The notes: generated from the letters alone by a model not told the origin. A stretch of 53,294 nucleotides of DNA from Caldatribacterium sp964426875 (GCA_964426875.1 CAYRSB010000012.1:1-53294); one strand, 5' to 3'; positions 23,971 to 32,491 are shown, counted from the first letter of the stretch. Numbers and translations are program-made.

Positions 23971-25297
23971 GAGAGGATGGACAAGCAACTCCCTCCCCTG
24001 GGCCTCCATTGAGAATATCGACCAATGGGGAGGGAAGGACGTCGAAATCCGGGGATGGCTCGCCAACCGACGCTCGAGCGGTAAGATTGTTTTTCTCATT
24101 GTACGGGATGGAACGGGTTTTATGCAGGCTACAGTCTCCTTAGGGGATACGTTCTCGAAGGACGACCTCAAGTTCCTGGAACGTCTGCCCTTTGAGTCAG
24201 CTTTACGTGTGCGGGGGAGGGTGAGAAGAGAAGCACGGGCTCCCTTCTGTGGGTATGAGCTTGAAGTGACGGGGGTTCAGGTACTTTCCCTTCCTCAGGA
24301 CGAGTATCCCATTCAGAGGAAAGAACACTCTGTGGAATTCCTTATGGAGCACCGCCACCTTTGGCTCCGTTCTCGGAAACAGAATGCCATCTTGCGGGTG
24401 CGAAACCATGTCGTTATGGGGATTCACGAGTTTCTTCAGCAGGAAGGTTTCGTCCTCATCGACCCCCCAATTCTCACCCCGGCAGCCTGTGAGGGAACGA
24501 CAACTCTCTTTGAACTTGAGTACTTTGACCTTGGGAAGGCGTATCTCTCTCAAAGTGGGCAGCTCTACATGGAAGCCGCCTGTATGGCTTTTGGAAAAGT
24601 GTATTGTCTTGCTCCGGCTTTCCGGGCCGAGAAGTCTAAGACTCGCCGTCATCTCACAGAGTTCTGGATGGTGGAGCCTGAGGCGGCTTTCTTCACCTTC
24701 GAAGACAACCTGAGTCTCCAAGAATGTCTGATATCTTTCATAGTGCAGAGGATTCTCACCGAGTGCTCCAGAGAACTTGAAATCCTTGAAAGGGATGTTA
24801 CTCCCTTAGAGCGGGTCAAACCTCCCTTTCCTCGCATTTCCTATACAGAGGCCATAGAGATCCTTGAGAAGAAAGGGTTTCCTACTCGGTGGGGAGATGA
24901 CTTTGGCGGGGATGAAGAGACGGCGATCTCTGAAGAATTCGATCGTCCGGTTTTCATCCATCGCTATCCCGGGAATATTAAAGCCTTCTACATGCAGCCA
25001 GATCCGGAGAATCCTGAGGTGGTTTTGAACGATGACCTCATTGCTCCTGAGGGGTATGGGGAAATCATCGGAGGAAGTGAGCGTATTTACGATTTGACTC
25101 TCCTTGAAGAGCGCATTCGGGAACACAACCTTCCCCGAGAGGCCTTTGAGTGGTATCTGGATCTTCGCCGGTATGGGACTTGCCCACACTCGGGATTTGG
25201 CTTGGGAATAGAGCGGACTGTGGCTTGGATATGTGGCATCCGCCACATCCGGGAAACCATCCCCTTCCCTCGCCAGATTTACCGGATATATCCGTAG
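23948..25297 (+). CDS. asnS: Asparaginyl-tRNA synthetase
   Basis: 449 aa from ATG 23948 (GTG 23951 possible). Residues 25-125 form the OB-fold anticodon-binding domain (VEIRGWLANRRSSGKIVFL). The class IIb catalytic core has FVLIDPPILTPAACEGTT (motif 1), FRAEKSKTRRHLTEFWMVE (motif 2) and GFGLGIERTVAWICG (motif 3). TRRHLTEF and EIIGGSERI point to AsnRS, not AspRS. The enzyme charges tRNA-Asn directly, so amidotransferase-based Asn-tRNA formation may not be needed. The overlap with creatininase suggests cotranscription. Confidence 0.93.
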   Translation: MVRNPAFERGWTSNSLPWASIENIDQWGGKDVEIRGWLANRRSSGKIVFLIVRDGTGFMQATVSLGDTFSKDDLKFLERLPFESALRVRGRVRREARAPFCGYELEVTGVQVLSLPQDEYPIQRKEHSVEFLMEHRHLWLRSRKQNAILRVRNHVVMGIHEFLQQEGFVLIDPPILTPAACEGTTTLFELEYFDLGKAYLSQSGQLYMEAACMAFGKVYCLAPAFRAEKSKTRRHLTEFWMVEPEAAFFTFEDNLSLQECLISFIVQRILTECSRELEILERDVTPLERVKPPFPRISYTEAIEILEKKGFPTRWGDDFGGDEETAISEEFDRPVFIHRYPGNIKAFYMQPDPENPEVVLNDDLIAPEGYGEIIGGSERIYDLTLLEERIREHNLPREAFEWYLDLRRYGTCPHSGFGLGIERTVAWICGIRHIRETIPFPRQIYRIYP

Positions 25298-25326
25298 GAA
25301 AATTTGGGGCTTTGAGGGTCTTCTCA

Positions 25327-25355
25327 TTGACACTGCTATGATGGCGTGATACTAT
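25327..25355 (+). promoter_or_regulatory. Promoter of the cold-shock gene
   Basis: TTGACA (25327-25332), 17 bases, TACTAT (25350-25355): perfect -35, good -10. The start of transcription should fall at about 25362, at the left edge of the palindrome. Confidence 0.75.
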
Positions 25356-25361
25356 GCTTTC

Positions 25362-25377
25362 GGGTTTGCGCAAACCC
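25362..25377. promoter_or_regulatory. Perfect 16-base palindrome at the 5' end of the csp mRNA
   Basis: GGGTTTGCGCAAACCC reads the same on both strands and starts where transcription should begin. As RNA it would form a stem at the extreme 5' end, or as DNA an operator. A 33-base AT-rich stretch with the AGGAGG ribosome site follows. Confidence 0.55.
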
Positions 25378-25410
25378 CTCAATTTTAATTTTTAGGAGGT
25401 TTCAGTTTCA

Positions 25411-25611
25411 ATGCCAACTGGTAAGGTCAAGTGGTTCAGCGCGACGAAGGGTTACGGGTTCATCGAATCTGATGAAGGTGGAGATGTCTTCGTTCATTAC
25501 ACCGCTATTGAGGGAAGTGGCTTTAAGACCTTGGAACAGGGACAAGCAGTAGAGTTTGAGGTCCAGCAGGGGACGAAAGGTCCTCAGGCAGTGCGGGTGA
25601 GAAAACTATAG
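25411..25611 (+). CDS. Cold-shock-domain protein (CspA family)
   Basis: 66 aa, the normal single-domain length. It begins MPTGKVKWFSATKGYGFIES, with RNP1 (KGYGFI) and RNP2 (DVFVHYTAI) intact. It binds single-stranded RNA/DNA and melts secondary structure; in thermophiles it also serves at normal temperature. Strong promoter and terminator make it a single-gene unit. Confidence 0.97.
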   Translation: MPTGKVKWFSATKGYGFIESDEGGDVFVHYTAIEGSGFKTLEQGQAVEFEVQQGTKGPQAVRVRKL

Positions 25612-25620
25612 GTTTTTGAA

Positions 25621-25651
25621 AAAAAGCCCCGGCTTTGAGCCGGGGCTTTTT
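25621..25651. terminator. Bidirectional intrinsic terminator between csp and glgP
   Basis: AAAAAGCCCCGGCT (25621-25634), loop TTG, AGCCGGGGCTTTTT (25638-25651). A-run on one side and T-run on the other allow it to serve both converging genes. Confidence 0.95.
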
Positions 25652-25655
25652 GTTT

Positions 25656-27386
25656 TCATGAGCTTGCTCTTTCTTCCTGGATTATGTGGTTGAGAAAGAG
25701 AGGCTGGTGAAAGTAGGCCTCGGTAACATAACGGCGCATCATCCGGTGAGCGTTGAAGTAGGGGGCAATTTTCCCAATGGTGTTTTTCATAAGTTGCCTC
25801 CACTGGTCCTTCTGGATATAGTAGAGGGGGACAATGAGGTACTCGAGTTTATTGTAGAAGTCGTCTACTTCTTCCTCAAAAAGTTCCTGTGGTGTTTTCC
25901 CACCCTCGCTTTCCGGTCCTATGGACCATCCGGTGACTCCCTCCACGTGCCCTTCAATCCACCACCCGTCGAGGACGCTGAAGTGCAATACCCCGTTGTG
26001 GGCGGCTTTCATGCCGCTTGTTCCTGAAGCCTCAAGGGGTCTCATAGGAGTGTTAAGCCATACATCTACCCCGGCTACCATTTTTTTGGCGATGTCGAGG
26101 TCATAGTTTTCGAGAAAAGCGATCTTGATATCTCCGCTGAGCTCCCGGGAGAGACGGACGATCTCCTGGATGCACTTTTTCCCTTCCCAATCCTGAGGAT
26201 GAGCCTTCCCGGCGAAGATGAGCTGGAACGGTCCCTTCCGCTTAATCTTTTTCAGTCGGGTGAGGTCAGAAAAGATGAAGAGGGGTCTTTTGTACGCCGT
26301 CATGCGACGGGCGAAACCGATGGTGAGGACATCTTCGTCCATCTCCATTCCAGTCTTCTCTTTGACGAATTGCAAAAGTTTTCGCTTCTCCTCTTGATGT
26401 GCCCTCCAGATTTCTTCATCAGGGATGATATCTGCCCGGGAAAGGAAACTCGGCTCGTAGGCCCAGCCGGGAATATACCGGTCAAAGAGTGCCCGGAAGT
26501 TCTCACTCGTCCAGGCGAAGCTGTGGACGCCGTTTGTGATGGAATGGATGACGTATCCCGGGAACATGTGGCGGGAAACCTCGGTGTGGCGACGGGCTAC
26601 ACCATTCACATAGCCACTCAGGTTGAGGGCAAGAAAGGTCATGTTGAGGTGGTCTTCGCCCCCAAACTTCTGAAGCACGGGGAAGGGAACAAGTTCCTCG
26701 AGAACCTCCTGCACGAGGTCGTAGGCAAACTTGTCATGGCCTGCTTCAATCGGAGTATGGGTGGTGAAGACGCAACGAGCTCGCACTATCTCAGGGTCGA
26801 GTTGAGGGCTTTGGTGAAGAAGCTCAAGGGTAATGAGGGCAGCGTGTCCCTCGTTAATGTGGTATTTTCGCACCTCGAGGCCCAAGGCCTTAAGCATTCG
26901 GGCTCCTCCCACACCGAGGACGATTTCCTGTTTTAGACGGTAACGCCTGTCACCCCCATAAAGGAAGTCGGTGATGTTGCGATCTTCTGGGGCATTCTCC
27001 TCGAGATCCGTGTCAAGAAAGATGACTGGGACCACGCTGCCGATGAAGCTCCGCCAAAAGTATACCCATGCCCCGACGGTAACCCTTCTTCCCTCTATGG
27101 CTACCGTAACTTTTTGGGGAAGGGGGGTGAGGAGCTTCTCCACTTCCCATTCCATGGGATGCTCGATTTGCCATCCATCGGCATTTATTTCCTGTCGGAA
27201 GTAGCCCTTCCGACTGATAAGAGTCACCGTCACAAAAGGTAGAGATAGGTCTGCTGCCGAGCGCACTGTGTCCCCGGCAAGCACTCCCAAGCCACCGCTA
27301 TAGGTAGGAATGTCGTTGAGGAGGGCGATCTCCATAGAGAGATAGGCAATGACCGGCTCCTTCTTCAGCTTTTCAAGAATTTCCAT
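25656..27386 (-). CDS. glgP: Alpha-glucan phosphorylase (GT35, short form)
   Basis: 576 aa from ATG at 27386 (GGGAGG 8 bases upstream; TTG 27389 in frame too). It opens PVIAYLSMEIALLNDIPTYSGGLGVLAGD, has HINEGHAALI and THTPIEAGHD, and the pyridoxal-phosphate lysine in EASGTSGMKAAHNG. This is the short bacterial/thermophile form lacking the long eukaryotic-type N-terminus. It releases glucose 1-phosphate from glycogen or maltodextrin by phosphorolysis. Galu, at 39295, uses glucose 1-phosphate. The dUTPase gene lies 16 bases upstream on the same strand, so they may be cotranscribed. Confidence 0.93.
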   Translation of the reverse strand: MEILEKLKKEPVIAYLSMEIALLNDIPTYSGGLGVLAGDTVRSAADLSLPFVTVTLISRKGYFRQEINADGWQIEHPMEWEVEKLLTPLPQKVTVAIEGRRVTVGAWVYFWRSFIGSVVPVIFLDTDLEENAPEDRNITDFLYGGDRRYRLKQEIVLGVGGARMLKALGLEVRKYHINEGHAALITLELLHQSPQLDPEIVRARCVFTTHTPIEAGHDKFAYDLVQEVLEELVPFPVLQKFGGEDHLNMTFLALNLSGYVNGVARRHTEVSRHMFPGYVIHSITNGVHSFAWTSENFRALFDRYIPGWAYEPSFLSRADIIPDEEIWRAHQEEKRKLLQFVKEKTGMEMDEDVLTIGFARRMTAYKRPLFIFSDLTRLKKIKRKGPFQLIFAGKAHPQDWEGKKCIQEIVRLSRELSGDIKIAFLENYDLDIAKKMVAGVDVWLNTPMRPLEASGTSGMKAAHNGVLHFSVLDGWWIEGHVEGVTGWSIGPESEGGKTPQELFEEEVDDFYNKLEYLIVPLYYIQKDQWRQLMKNTIGKIAPYFNAHRMMRRYVTEAYFHQPLFLNHIIQEERASS

Positions 27387-27402
27387 CAATGGTCCTCCCT
27401 TC

Positions 27403-27834
27403 TTACTTCCCTGTGGACCCCAACCCCCGCTCTCCTCGGGGTGTAGAAGAGAGTACGGAAGCCTCTACTATCCGTACCTTTGGTACTCTTCGAAGTGCTC
27501 CCTGGGCGATACGATCTCCTGGGTGGATGTGATACGTTTGGTCTCCAAAGTTGAAGAGGCGTATGATCCAACTCCCCCGATATCCGGCATCAATGGTTCC
27601 CGGATGAATCATGACGCCGTACTTTATTCCCATACCACTTCGAGGACGAATGACTACTTCGTAACCCTTAGGGAATTCCGAGGCGATTTCAAGGTCCACC
27701 ACGGTGCTTCCCCCTGGGGGGATGGTGGCATCGCAAGGGCTGAAAAGGTCAAAGCAGGCGTCGTCCTCGTAAGCAAACTGAGGCAGGCGTGCTCGTTCTG
27801 AGAACCGTTTGAAGCGTATCACGACCTCTTTCAT
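27403..27834 (-). CDS. dut: dUTP diphosphatase
   Basis: 143 aa. All five motifs of the trimeric dUTPase are recognisable: DACFDL (I), RPRSGMG (II), GTIDAGYRGSW (III), GDRIAQG (IV) and RGERGLGSTGK (V). It hydrolyses dUTP to dUMP, keeping uracil out of DNA and supplying thymidylate synthesis. Start ATG at 27834 follows GGCGGAGG. A -10-like TATAAT on this strand lies at 27863-27858. Confidence 0.95.
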   Translation of the reverse strand: MKEVVIRFKRFSERARLPQFAYEDDACFDLFSPCDATIPPGGSTVVDLEIASEFPKGYEVVIRPRSGMGIKYGVMIHPGTIDAGYRGSWIIRLFNFGDQTYHIHPGDRIAQGALRRVPKVRIVEASVLSSTPRGERGLGSTGK

Positions 27835-27844
27835 AGAGCCTCCG

Positions 27845-27863
27845 CCTTTTTGGTAATATTATA
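27845..27863 (-). promoter_or_regulatory. -10 box and shared 11-mer upstream of dut
   Basis: On the minus strand, TATAAT (27863-27858) is followed by TACCAAAAAGG (27855-27845), 10 bases before the dut start codon. The same 11-mer at the same distance precedes the uridine kinase gene (43365-43355). The -35 region is poor. Confidence 0.4.
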
Positions 27864-27881
27864 GCGGAAGGAGGGTGGAGG

Positions 27882-30167
27882 ATGGAGGAAAAGAGGATTG
27901 CTCTTTCTCTCTTTCTCGTTTCTTTCGTTTCTCTTGCCCTGGAGGCGGTCCTTTTCCGCCTATTCTCCTTTCTTTTTGGACATCACTTTGTGTCCCTCAT
28001 CGTGGCTTTGGCTATCCTTGGATATGGAGCTTCGGGGAGCCTTTCCGGTTTTGTGGGGAAGAAACTCAAAGAACGTATTCCTTTCTTCTTCTGTCTTTCT
28101 CTCGCTTTCTGCCTTTTGGCTTTTGCTCTCTTCCCCCTTGACGTTTATGAGTTTTTTGTGAGACCCGTGCAGTGGATCTATCTTGTTGTGCTTCTTTTCC
28201 TATCCTTCTTACCCTTTTTCTTCCATGGGCTTTTACAGGTTTTTGTCTTTGAGCTCTTTCCGGGGCTTTTCTCCTCCTTTTACGCCCTGAACTTCCTTGG
28301 CTCGGCTCTGGGGGTAGGAGGAGCTGTTCTCCTTCTTTTTGTCTTCGATGAGCTTAAGGTCATTCTCTTCCTTTTAGCCTTTCTTTTGTTCTGGAGCGTC
28401 AAAAAGTACGCAAAGTTCTGGATTTTGGCGATAGCCCCCCTTTTCTTTTTGCCGATACAGCCTTTTCTCTCGCCGTATCTTCCTTCTCGGGCGCTTCTTA
28501 CCATTCCCGATACCGAGCTCCTTCGAGTCTACCGAAGCCCGGCGGAAATTGTTGAAGTCTTTTCTGCGCCCCATGAGCGCCTTGGCTTGGGATTAAGCCC
28601 TCGATTTCGAGGCATTCCTCCCCAGTCCTTCATTTTGGTTTTCGATCACACCAGTCCCTTCTCCTTTCCTAAGGATGTGGACTCTGGTTTTTTAGAACAT
28701 CTCCTCGTGCGCCTTCCCTTCGAGGTCGTACGCCCGGAGAAAGTGCTCTGCATTGAAGAAAGGGAGGGGCTTGCAGTGTATGCTGCTGCCTTTTGCCATG
28801 TGCGAGACATCGATTTTGTGACCAAGTCTTCGCTTTTTGCCGCCTTTCTCAGAGATTTTGTCCCTCTTTTCCCTGCTCGGGTGCACGTGGCTCTTCCCCG
28901 GAAGTTCCTTTCTGCCCGAGATTCCTTTTGGGACGCGATTTTTGTCCGTGTACCCGTGGGAAGAGCGACGGTCTTCCCTGGGAGTTTTTCCTTTGAAGAG
29001 GATTTCCTCTTCACTCGGGAAGGGCTTGAGGCTCTTTTGGAGTCCCTTTCTCCTCGCGGTATGGTGGTATTCTCCCTTTTTCTGCAAAATCCCCCCTCAG
29101 TACTTCCCAAGATGGTTCTTCTTCTACGGGAAGTTTTGGGGAAAAGAGCCTTGCAAGAGAGAATGGTTGTCCTGAAATGCCTTGATTTTGCCCTTCTTCT
29201 CTTGAAAAAGACACCGTGGAGTGACGGAGAAAAGAACCAACTTTCTCAGCTTGTGAGGGGGTTCTCCTTCGATTTTGTCTATGCTCCATGGGATGAGGAG
29301 ATAGAGCGGGTTTTTACTACCGAGAAACGTTACCATAACTCGGTACTTTTAGCCCTTGAGGGCAAGACGGGGGGTCTTTTTGATCTTCGACCATCCCGGG
29401 ACAGTCGACCCTACTTTTTGAACTTTTTTTCCCTCAGGGCAATCAGGATTACTTGGGAGGAGTTGGGAAAACGCTGGCTTCCTTTTGGAGGAGCAGGTTT
29501 CCTCCTCGTACTCTTGGTTCTTGTAATCGTGGGAGGTTTTTCTACGGGCTTTATTCTTTTGCCTTCCCTCTGGCAGAGGCCTGGAGTTTCCAGGAATCGC
29601 CTTCTCTGTATTCTTGGGGGAATTTGTACTGGAGTAGGGTTCATGTTTGTAGAGATTCCACTATTTGTGTACTTGGTGATACTTTGGGGATTTCCTCTGT
29701 ACACTTTCTCCCTCCTTCTTATGGTTCTCCTTTTCTTCTCCGGTCTGGGAAGCCTTCACGTTTTCCGGAGGAAGGCTTCCCTTTCCCTCCCTTTCTTTCG
29801 AGCATATCCCTTTTTCCTTCTGGCCTGCTTTTTTTGGTTACCCTTTTTAGGGAGGTATGTTCTTTCGCTTCCCCCGTTGTGTAGTTTTCTCTTCGTTCTT
29901 CCTTTTTGCGCTCTTTTGGGATATCTTCTTGGCTTCCCCTTTCCTCTTCTCTCAGAGAGGGTACGTCGCCTTGCTCCAGCCCTTTTTGGAGAGGTCTTTG
30001 CCTGGAACGGTTTCTTTTCGGTTCTTTCTTCCCTCTCTGCTCATCTTATGCTTCTTTTTTTCGGCCTCTGGATTGCCTTTTTGGTGGCTTTTCTGGCCTA
30101 TTTATTCTTTTCCTTTTCACTCTGCTCTCTTTTCTCTCGTGAGAGGAACGAAGCGTACCGCTCCTAA
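27882..30167 (+). CDS. Polytopic membrane protein with degenerate spermidine-synthase-like domain
   Basis: 761 aa from ATG 27882 (GGAGGGTGGAGG upstream). About six or seven helices at 5-200 open with the ALEAVLFRLFSFLFG block seen at the start of bacterial membrane-bound spermidine-synthase-like proteins. Residues 205-490 correspond to the soluble methyltransferase-like domain, but the Gly-rich SAM/decarboxy-SAM loop is replaced by VLCIEEREGLAVY (288-300). SRDSRPYFLNFFS then leads into six or more C-terminal helices. Real polyamine synthesis seems unlikely; role unknown. Leu and Phe are very abundant. Its 3' end overlaps the converging PCMT gene by 51 bases. Confidence 0.65.
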   Translation: MEEKRIALSLFLVSFVSLALEAVLFRLFSFLFGHHFVSLIVALAILGYGASGSLSGFVGKKLKERIPFFFCLSLAFCLLAFALFPLDVYEFFVRPVQWIYLVVLLFLSFLPFFFHGLLQVFVFELFPGLFSSFYALNFLGSALGVGGAVLLLFVFDELKVILFLLAFLLFWSVKKYAKFWILAIAPLFFLPIQPFLSPYLPSRALLTIPDTELLRVYRSPAEIVEVFSAPHERLGLGLSPRFRGIPPQSFILVFDHTSPFSFPKDVDSGFLEHLLVRLPFEVVRPEKVLCIEEREGLAVYAAAFCHVRDIDFVTKSSLFAAFLRDFVPLFPARVHVALPRKFLSARDSFWDAIFVRVPVGRATVFPGSFSFEEDFLFTREGLEALLESLSPRGMVVFSLFLQNPPSVLPKMVLLLREVLGKRALQERMVVLKCLDFALLLLKKTPWSDGEKNQLSQLVRGFSFDFVYAPWDEEIERVFTTEKRYHNSVLLALEGKTGGLFDLRPSRDSRPYFLNFFSLRAIRITWEELGKRWLPFGGAGFLLVLLVLVIVGGFSTGFILLPSLWQRPGVSRNRLLCILGGICTGVGFMFVEIPLFVYLVILWGFPLYTFSLLLMVLLFFSGLGSLHVFRRKASLSLPFFRAYPFFLLACFFWLPFLGRYVLSLPPLCSFLFVLPFCALLGYLLGFPFPLLSERVRRLAPALFGEVFAWNGFFSVLSSLSAHLMLLFFGLWIAFLVAFLAYLFFSFSLCSLFSRERNEAYRS

Positions 30168-30821
30168 ATCTCTTACGACGATGCCTTCTCTGTGTTTTTC
30201 CACAAGAAGTAAACTCTGGATGCTCCAGGGAGGACCAACCGGTATTACCATTCTGCCTCCTTCTTTGAGTTGCTCAAGGAGAGGAGGGGGGATGTGGTCC
30301 ACCGCACAGGTCACGATGATGTTATCAAAAGGAGCATGTTCTTCCCATCCAAAATACCCGTCTCCCCAGAGAACAGAAACATTCTCGAAGCCCAAGGATT
30401 TCAAGCGTTTTTCTGCTTCATCGGCAAGACTCTTTATGATCTCCACGGAGTACACCTCGCAACCCATGGTGCTTAAGATTGCCGCCTGGTAGCCAGAGCC
30501 TGTACCGACTTCGAGGACTTTGTCACCCGGCTGAGTCTGTAGGTTTTCGGTCATCAGGGCCACGATGTAAGGCTGAGAGATGGTTTGGCCATGTCCGATG
30601 GGTAGAGGAATATCCTCATAGGCGAGTTGCTTGAGGTCCTTGGGGACAAAGAGATGACGGGGGACACAACGTAGGGCCTCAAGAAGACGAGGGTCCTTAA
30701 TTCCTCGGTTTACGATCCACTCTTCCACCATCTTCTCCCGCAAGAGAGCAAAGGAGTCTTCCTGAGCGAGAGCCGCGGGGAGGAAGAGGAAAATAAGAAG
30801 GATACAACAAATTTTTTGCAC
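30117..30821 (-). CDS. pcm: Protein-L-isoaspartate O-methyltransferase with predicted signal peptide
   Basis: 234 aa from GTG at 30821, set by AGGGAGG 8 bases upstream; longer starts would cover that site. Residues 1-20 look like a signal peptide (MQKICCILLIFLFLPAALA, cleavage before QED). The enzyme part has MVEEWIVNRGIKDPRLLEA, GHGQTISQPYIVALM, the SAM motif VLEVGTGSGYQAAIL, and IIVTCAVDHIPPPLLEQL, all typical PCMT. It methylates isoaspartyl residues to allow repair. Export would separate it from SAM, so the leader may be a membrane anchor or may be misread. Confidence 0.88.
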   Translation of the reverse strand: MQKICCILLIFLFLPAALAQEDSFALLREKMVEEWIVNRGIKDPRLLEALRCVPRHLFVPKDLKQLAYEDIPLPIGHGQTISQPYIVALMTENLQTQPGDKVLEVGTGSGYQAAILSTMGCEVYSVEIIKSLADEAEKRLKSLGFENVSVLWGDGYFGWEEHAPFDNIIVTCAVDHIPPPLLEQLKEGGRMVIPVGPPWSIQSLLLVEKHREGIVVRDLGAVRFVPLTREKRAE

Positions 30822-30861
30822 CTCTTTCACCTCCCTAAAAAGGGCATGGTAGAATAAGAAC

Positions 30862-31362
30862 ATGATGCAGAGTTTTGTTTTTCACAGCCCTACTTATGGG
30901 GCACTCGAGTTTGAGGCAGTGGTCACCTCTCTTTTCGATTTCATCCGGGAGGACCCAGAATACCATTATCGTCTTATCATTGGAACAGATTCAAAGGACA
31001 TCCAGGAGGATCCTCCGGTCAGAGCCTTTGTGACAGCCATCATCATCCACCGGGTTGGGTTTGGAGGACGATATTTCTGGCGGCGGACATACCTCAAGGG
31101 TGTTCGTAGCATAAGAGACGTCATTTACCATGAAGCCTTTTTGTCCCTCCAGGTTTCTCAGAGGCTTGTAGAATTTCTCCACCGCTTTCCAGGAAATCAT
31201 CTCTCAAACTACAACGTGGAAATCCATATCGATGTAGGACAGAACGGGCCTACCCGGAGCCTCATCCGAGAAGTGGTAGGCATGGTGGAGAGTATGGGAT
31301 TTGTGGCCAAGGTGAAGCCAGATTCCTTCGGTGCCTCTCACATTGCCCACCGTCATACTTGA
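30862..31362 (+). CDS. RNase H-like YkuK-family protein (DUF458)
   Basis: 166 aa from ATG 30862 (ATG 30865 also possible). It shows the family pattern FVFHSPTYGALEFEAVVTSL, YRLIIGTDSKDI, FVTAIIIHRVGFGGRYFWRR and VEIHIDVGQNGPTRSLIREVVGMV, with Asp residues placed as in an RNase H-like fold. The Bacillus relative YkuK has no settled function. Divergent from pcm (40-base gap); ends one base before the converging DUF4380 gene. Confidence 0.8.
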   Translation: MMQSFVFHSPTYGALEFEAVVTSLFDFIREDPEYHYRLIIGTDSKDIQEDPPVRAFVTAIIIHRVGFGGRYFWRRTYLKGVRSIRDVIYHEAFLSLQVSQRLVEFLHRFPGNHLSNYNVEIHIDVGQNGPTRSLIREVVGMVESMGFVAKVKPDSFGASHIAHRHT

Positions 31363-31363
31363 T

Positions 31364-32296
31364 TCAAGTTTTTGGTATCTTCCTCTGTGCCTCCTCTACC
31401 AGGGGTTGTACGTTTTCCCCGATGCTTTCATCGGTGTCCTCGAGGGAAATCCCCTGGTATACAAACCAGTCTTCCTGATGCTCTACGCTCTCTTGAGGGG
31501 AGAGCAGAGTCAGGGGCCCCAGAGTCTCAAGCTCGAGGAATCTTGCGTCTGTATAAACTTCGAAGGAAGAGCCTATATCGGGGTAGGTAACCCCTGATAG
31601 GTGTTGGGCGAATTTGAGAAACAGGTATCCCTCGAGGAAGTAAGCTCCCCAGCTGAGGCCGTTCCCAAATCCGGCCTTGTTGGGCAAGGAAGTCCGAGGG
31701 TCTTGTTTTAAGGTGACGTATCGCTTACCCCATCGCCAGCGAAGGTCAGACATGTTGGTGTATCCCCAGAGAACGAGGGGACATACCGGCGAAAGGTTTT
31801 CCGCCCAGCTCTGGTAAGGTTCCTGGGGGATGATGGCTATTCCCCCTTGGTCCATAACCGACAAAGCCCAAGGAGCGAGTTCTACCGGCCACACTCCGCG
31901 GTTGGTGAGACGATGCAAGACGGTGAGGTGGTTATCTTCCTCATCCATAACAACTTCGATTTCCTTTTCAATGCCTGTGAGGATTTCTACTTCCTGAGTG
32001 AAAATACCCCCTTTTTCGGTGGGTGTGTAACGGACGGAATCGTTGTCTGGGCAGTAAGAACGGGGATTGGCTTCCGGAGCGTGCCAGAGGCGATGTCCCC
32101 CAAAGATATACCATCTACTACCTCCTTTAATACCGCATTCCTCTTCAAGGACCCGAAAGAGATTTCGTTCCCCCACAAGCCCAAGATGGATGATTCGGGG
32201 TCCCACCTGAAGAGTCACGATGACCTCCACAGTACCGTTTGTGATACGGATGTTGTTCTCCCATCCTTTATAGGGAATTCGCTCTATGGTGATCAT
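31364..32296 (-). CDS. DUF4380 protein (galactose-mutarotase-like fold), function unknown
   Basis: 310 aa from ATG 32296, with AAAGGAGG upstream. It starts ITIERIPYKGWENNIRITNGTVEVIVTLQVGPRIIHLGL and contains GGHRLWHAPEANPRSY and VYTDARFLELETLGPL, a pattern I associate with the DUF4380 family of beta-sandwich sugar-mutarotase-like proteins. Divergently transcribed from the sugar kinase operon, so a carbohydrate role (epimerase or sugar binding) is reasonable but unproven. Confidence 0.72.
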   Translation of the reverse strand: MITIERIPYKGWENNIRITNGTVEVIVTLQVGPRIIHLGLVGERNLFRVLEEECGIKGGSRWYIFGGHRLWHAPEANPRSYCPDNDSVRYTPTEKGGIFTQEVEILTGIEKEIEVVMDEEDNHLTVLHRLTNRGVWPVELAPWALSVMDQGGIAIIPQEPYQSWAENLSPVCPLVLWGYTNMSDLRWRWGKRYVTLKQDPRTSLPNKAGFGNGLSWGAYFLEGYLFLKFAQHLSGVTYPDIGSSFEVYTDARFLELETLGPLTLLSPQESVEHQEDWFVYQGISLEDTDESIGENVQPLVEEAQRKIPKT

Positions 32297-32317
32297 GGAT
32301 TCCTCCTTTTTAAGGAT

Positions 32318-32346
32318 ACTATAACACGGGGATGCCGCAAGAACAA
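32318..32346 (-). promoter_or_regulatory. Promoter of the DUF4380 gene
   Basis: On the minus strand TTGTTC (32346-32341), a 17-base spacer and TATAGT (32323-32318) preceded by TGT (extended -10). The leader is about 15 bases. Confidence 0.6.
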
Positions 32347-32491
32347 CTCGTTGGTCCTGTCAGTGGTCTCTGCAGGGGGTGCAATTTCTATATTTTGGGC
32401 TTCCTTCTCTCCTTGGATGGAATAGAAAGACACAACCTCCATGGGAAGCGGAGCCTGTTAGGGAAGGTCCGAATATATTGGCCGATAAATA

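Noticed and set aside
26199..26936. A 245-codon frame on the plus strand inside the glucan phosphorylase gene
   Set aside because: It is antisense to conserved phosphorylase sequence with intact motifs; a shadow frame.
31357..31373. Short ACTTG/CAAGT hairpin plus T-run between the converging YkuK-type and DUF4380 genes
   Set aside because: A five-base AT-rich stem is too weak to call a terminator with any confidence, though it may contribute.
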